Assembly (NCBI RefSeq): GCF_002959755.1
Contig: NZ_PPCW01000001.1
Location: forward strand, 124,001 to 188,000
DNA from: Veillonella sp. T11011-6
GTDB lineage: Bacteria > Bacillota > Negativicutes > Veillonellales > Veillonellaceae
Direction of reading: 5' to 3'
Length of the DNA: 64,000 nucleotides
In this document: positions 61,221 to 64,000 of the stretch, in pieces
Layout: every line of letters starts with the position of its first letter
Position numbering within the stretch: position 1 is the first letter of the stretch
Notes under the pieces: generated by a model
What the model saw: only the letters and a program-made list of their open reading frames with translations
Database searches by the model: none
What the model was told of the DNA's origin: nothing
Position numbers and translations under genes: made by a program

Positions 61221-62260
61221 TGGAACTTGATTATAAACGCATTGTGGTCACCTTTCTTATGCACTTAGGTGATGTTATATTAACGACTCCATTCTTAGAG
61301 GTGCTACGTAAAGCTGCTCCACATAGCCATATTACGTATGTAATAGATGAAAAACTGCAACAAGTGATGCAATATAATCCCAATATTGATGAACTTATCG
61401 TTGTAGATAAAAAAGGGCGTCATAATAGTATTTCTGGGCTCAATGAGGTAGCTCGTGAGATTAATGCAAAGGGTAAACCTGATATCGTTATCAATTTGCA
61501 TCCCAATGAACGTACTTCCTATTTAGCCTGGAAGATTCATGCGCCCATTACGACTGGTATGAGTCATTTTTTGTTTAGACCGTTTATGACAAAGTATACT
61601 CGTCTAGACCGTAAAACACGCCACGCTGCAGATATGTACATCAATGTACTGGAGCAATTAGGTGTAACGGATATTTCTAACTCTGGTTTACATATTGAAA
61701 CTTGTGAGGCCTGGCGCCGTGAGGCTCAGGAGTTCTATGCTAGTCATGGTTTAACAAATAGTGATACACTCATCGGTTTTAATATTGGTAGTGCTGTTCC
61801 TGAGAAGCGCTGGCCTGCTGAACGATTTGCTCATGTAGCTGATCATTTCGGTCGTTTAGGGTATAAGACGGTATTCTTTGGTGGCCCTATGGATCTCGAA
61901 ATGGTGCAACCTGTAGTGGAACAAATGGAAACGAAACCGATTGTGGCTACTGGAAAATTCCAGTTAGGACCATTGGCGGCGGCTATGAGTCGCTGTAATT
62001 TATTGATTACAAATGACTCTGGTCCTATGCATGTAGCCATCAGCCAAAAGGTGCCAATTGTGGCGCTTTACGGTCCATCAAATCCATTCTTTTATGGTCC
62101 GTACCAAGTTCATGCTATCGTTCTTGAAACGATGGACTCCTATGAGGTTGGTAAAAGCATGAAAAAGATTATTAAAGAAGGAAATTACAAAGGTTTGTCC
62201 GTAATTTCTGAAGGACAGGTTATTAAAGCGGCGGAAACGTTGCTTTCAGAATCGAAATAA
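61220..62260 (+). CDS. waaF: GT9 family heptosyltransferase (WaaF-like)
   Basis: The 346-residue second GT9 enzyme overlaps the first by one base. It has VTFLMHLGDVILTTPFLEVL (about 9-28), GFNIGSAVPEKRWPAERFAH, and TNDSGPMHVAISQKVPIVAL followed by YGPSNPFFYGPY. It presumably adds the second inner-core heptose, but it could be a type III or other GT9 transferase, so the WaaF name is tentative. Confidence 0.85.
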   Translation: MELDYKRIVVTFLMHLGDVILTTPFLEVLRKAAPHSHITYVIDEKLQQVMQYNPNIDELIVVDKKGRHNSISGLNEVAREINAKGKPDIVINLHPNERTSYLAWKIHAPITTGMSHFLFRPFMTKYTRLDRKTRHAADMYINVLEQLGVTDISNSGLHIETCEAWRREAQEFYASHGLTNSDTLIGFNIGSAVPEKRWPAERFAHVADHFGRLGYKTVFFGGPMDLEMVQPVVEQMETKPIVATGKFQLGPLAAAMSRCNLLITNDSGPMHVAISQKVPIVALYGPSNPFFYGPYQVHAIVLETMDSYEVGKSMKKIIKEGNYKGLSVISEGQVIKAAETLLSESK

Positions 62261-62264
62261 ACAT

Positions 62265-63248
62265 ATGAACTATATTGTATTTGATTTAGAGTGGAATCAA
62301 CCCTATAGCAATGACATTAGCTTTATGAAGCGCACAAAAATGCCACTAACTGGGGAAATCATTCAAATCGGAGCGGTAAAACTGAATGAAAAGATGGACA
62401 TTGTAGATCATTTTACAATGTTCATCAAACCACAATACCTGCCACGGATGCATAAACATGTCCGTGAATTGACAGGTATTACATCACGAGAACTCGATCA
62501 TGGTGTGCCCTTTAAGACGGCTATGCAGCACTTTCAAAACTGGTGTGGTTATGAGTATATGTTGTTATCTTGGGGGTCTGATGACATTCTCATATTGCGT
62601 GAAAATCTAATGCTTCATAGGATGAAAGCTTTATCTTATGATCAATGGGTAGATGCACAGATGATTTATGCTTATCAGCGATATGGTACGAGTCAACAGT
62701 ATTCTGTGGCTCATGCTATGGAGGACCTAAATATATCTACGGAGCATTTATCTGCTCATAATGCATTACATGATGCTGTATTTACGGCTCATATATGTCA
62801 AAAGCTAGACATACAACAAGGTATTTTACATTATGATCTAATTCGAAAGGAAAGCAGTAATCCTTTCTTATATCCACCAATTTTAACTTTCTTTATGTAT
62901 GAGAATTTCCCTGAAAAGAAGCGCATTGTTCATGATAGAAGGGTTCGATTATCATTCTGCCCGTATTGTCAGACCCGCTTGGAAATGACGCGGCCAGAAC
63001 GATTGCAAGGTGATAAGCATCTCGCTATAGGCGTTTGTCCTAAACATGGCGATTTTGCAGTGCAACTTAAAGTTGGAAAATATACGATTAAGTCCGGTAG
63101 TACTAAATTCTACGTTACAAAGGTATTAACGCATTGTACGGACGAAATTCGTTCTCTATATACTCAGAAGTCTGAAATTAATCGAGAGAAAGAGCGAAAA
63201 TATTTGGAATTTCGCCGGGCGGAACTTGAAAAGGACCGCCAAAAATAA
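62265..63248 (+). CDS. DEDDh 3'-5' exonuclease with a C-terminal zinc-ribbon-like segment
   Basis: The 327-residue protein begins with the Exo I motif YIVFDLEWNQP (D7, E9). It continues with ELTGITSRELDHGVPF and ends the nuclease with SAHNALHDAVFTAHI (about 164-178), whose His and Asp complete the DEDDh set. A region around 225-265 has FCPYCQTRLEM...GVCPKHGDF, a likely zinc-binding site not found in simple KapD-type exonucleases. The substrate may be RNA or DNA ends. It starts five bases after the waaF-like stop with no strong ribosome site, so it may depend on upstream translation. Confidence 0.88.
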   Translation: MNYIVFDLEWNQPYSNDISFMKRTKMPLTGEIIQIGAVKLNEKMDIVDHFTMFIKPQYLPRMHKHVRELTGITSRELDHGVPFKTAMQHFQNWCGYEYMLLSWGSDDILILRENLMLHRMKALSYDQWVDAQMIYAYQRYGTSQQYSVAHAMEDLNISTEHLSAHNALHDAVFTAHICQKLDIQQGILHYDLIRKESSNPFLYPPILTFFMYENFPEKKRIVHDRRVRLSFCPYCQTRLEMTRPERLQGDKHLAIGVCPKHGDFAVQLKVGKYTIKSGSTKFYVTKVLTHCTDEIRSLYTQKSEINREKERKYLEFRRAELEKDRQK

Positions 63249-63318
63249 TTTTATTAATTCCTGTTCACATCTATAGTTTCTTAATTATTAGCTTGTGAGC
63301 ATTTAGAAAGGATAGATT

Positions 63319-64000
63319 ATGGAACGCAAATATGCATGGCATAATTACGACGATGCCACTATGGAAAAGGTATATGCCTTAAGTGATACATATCGTCAAT
63401 TTTTAGATAATGGTAAAACAGAACGGGAATGTGTTGTACAGGCTGTTGAATTTGCAGAAGCTAAAGGATATGTAAATTTAAAAGATATTATTAAATCCAA
63501 TACACCAATTAAAGCAGGGGACAAGATTTATTACACACATATGGATAAATCCATTGCTTTATTTAATATTGGTACTGATGATATTGAATTAGGTATGAAT
63601 ATCTTAGGTGCTCATATCGATTCTCCACGCATCGATGTGAAGCAAAATCCACAATATGAAGATAGCAATCTCGTATTTTGGGATACTCATTACTATGGAG
63701 GCATTAAAAAATACCATTGGGTTGCTATGCCTCTTGCTATCCATGGCGTTGTAGTTAAAACAGATGGTACTCGTATTAACATCAATATTGGGGATAACGA
63801 AAATGATCCTGTATTCTGCATTACAGACTTGTTACCACATTTGGGGCAAGAACAAATGCAAAAGAATGCCGCTAAGGTAATTGAAGGGGAAGCCCTTGAT
63901 TTACTCATAGGCAGTCGTCCTGTAAAAGATGAAGAAAAAGAAGGAGTTACTAAATTTATTAACAACCTTCTTGAAAAAGAATATGGTTTTGTAGAACGTG
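63319..64000 (+). CDS. M18 family aminopeptidase, second copy (3' end outside window)
   Basis: An open frame of 227 codons from ATG 63319 (AGAAAGGA upstream) runs off the window without a stop. The N-terminal half of an M18 aminopeptidase is visible: LGAHIDSPRIDVKQNP near 96 with the metal His, YYGGIKKYHWVAMPLAIHG, and FCITDLLPHLG. It resembles the long clostridial-type M18 group more than the enzyme at 49802, so the two are distant paralogues. The remaining ligands lie beyond the end. Confidence 0.92.
   Translation, partial: MERKYAWHNYDDATMEKVYALSDTYRQFLDNGKTERECVVQAVEFAEAKGYVNLKDIIKSNTPIKAGDKIYYTHMDKSIALFNIGTDDIELGMNILGAHIDSPRIDVKQNPQYEDSNLVFWDTHYYGGIKKYHWVAMPLAIHGVVVKTDGTRININIGDNENDPVFCITDLLPHLGQEQMQKNAAKVIEGEALDLLIGSRPVKDEEKEGVTKFINNLLEKEYGFVER

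Overview
The window reads as a chromosome segment of a low-GC Negativicute, most likely a Veillonella. A Firmicutes-type gene order and strong Shine-Dalgarno sites (AAGGAGG) occur together with a complete ADP-heptose pathway and two heptosyltransferases, meaning an outer membrane with LPS, which among Firmicutes points to Negativicutes. Pyruvate carboxylase, a DASS dicarboxylate carrier and IlvE fit the lactate and dicarboxylate metabolism of Veillonella. The species call is inference.

Layout. 1-10005: smc (5' end cut), ftsY, a small conserved gene, uvrB, uvrA and uvrC, a chromosome-maintenance and nucleotide excision repair block. 10054-15456: a MATE exporter (minus strand), two TerC-type membrane proteins, an RlmD-type rRNA methylase and an exported protein of unknown function. 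15709-29430: an A+T-rich defence island. One tightly packed operon encodes a PLD-like/SNF2 helicase, a DUF4391 protein, two tandem type III DNA methyltransferases, a type III Res subunit and a DUF262-HNH nuclease, followed by an FRG-domain gene. 29663-36677: accessory cassettes (GNAT, NimA-like flavoprotein, and an array of immunity-type proteins: ankyrin, SUKH, DMP19/DUF4375 and orphans), separated by three near-identical terminator hairpins. 36742-44859: mostly single-gene or two-gene units (PrdX-like editing protein, B12/radical SAM protein, exported ABM-like protein, zinc macrodomain hydrolase, Ogt, FAH-family enzyme, an orphan, IlvE, a hotdog thioesterase). 45085-54880: VTT membrane protein, aminotransferase, Mrp-type Fe-S ATPase, DASS carrier, M18 aminopeptidase, pyruvate carboxylase. 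55080-64000: nrdR, an M19 dipeptidase, then gmhA-hldE-hldD-gmhB and two heptosyltransferases, a DEDDh exonuclease and the start of a second M18 aminopeptidase.

How the parts work together. The Mod and Res genes should form one or two type III restriction specificities served by one nuclease. The helicase/DUF4391 pair in front and the DUF262-HNH nuclease behind suggest a layered anti-phage locus. The immunity-type array carries no visible toxin and looks like protection against the toxins of neighbouring bacteria. The heptose cluster supplies ADP-L-glycero-D-manno-heptose and attaches it to the LPS inner core.

The most interesting points are the six-gene type III-like operon with an extra helicase and duplicated methylases, the shuffled immunity array, and the repeated terminator hairpins at cassette borders. 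No tRNA, rRNA, CRISPR array, transposase or integrase was seen. No gene-free stretch exceeds 300 bases.
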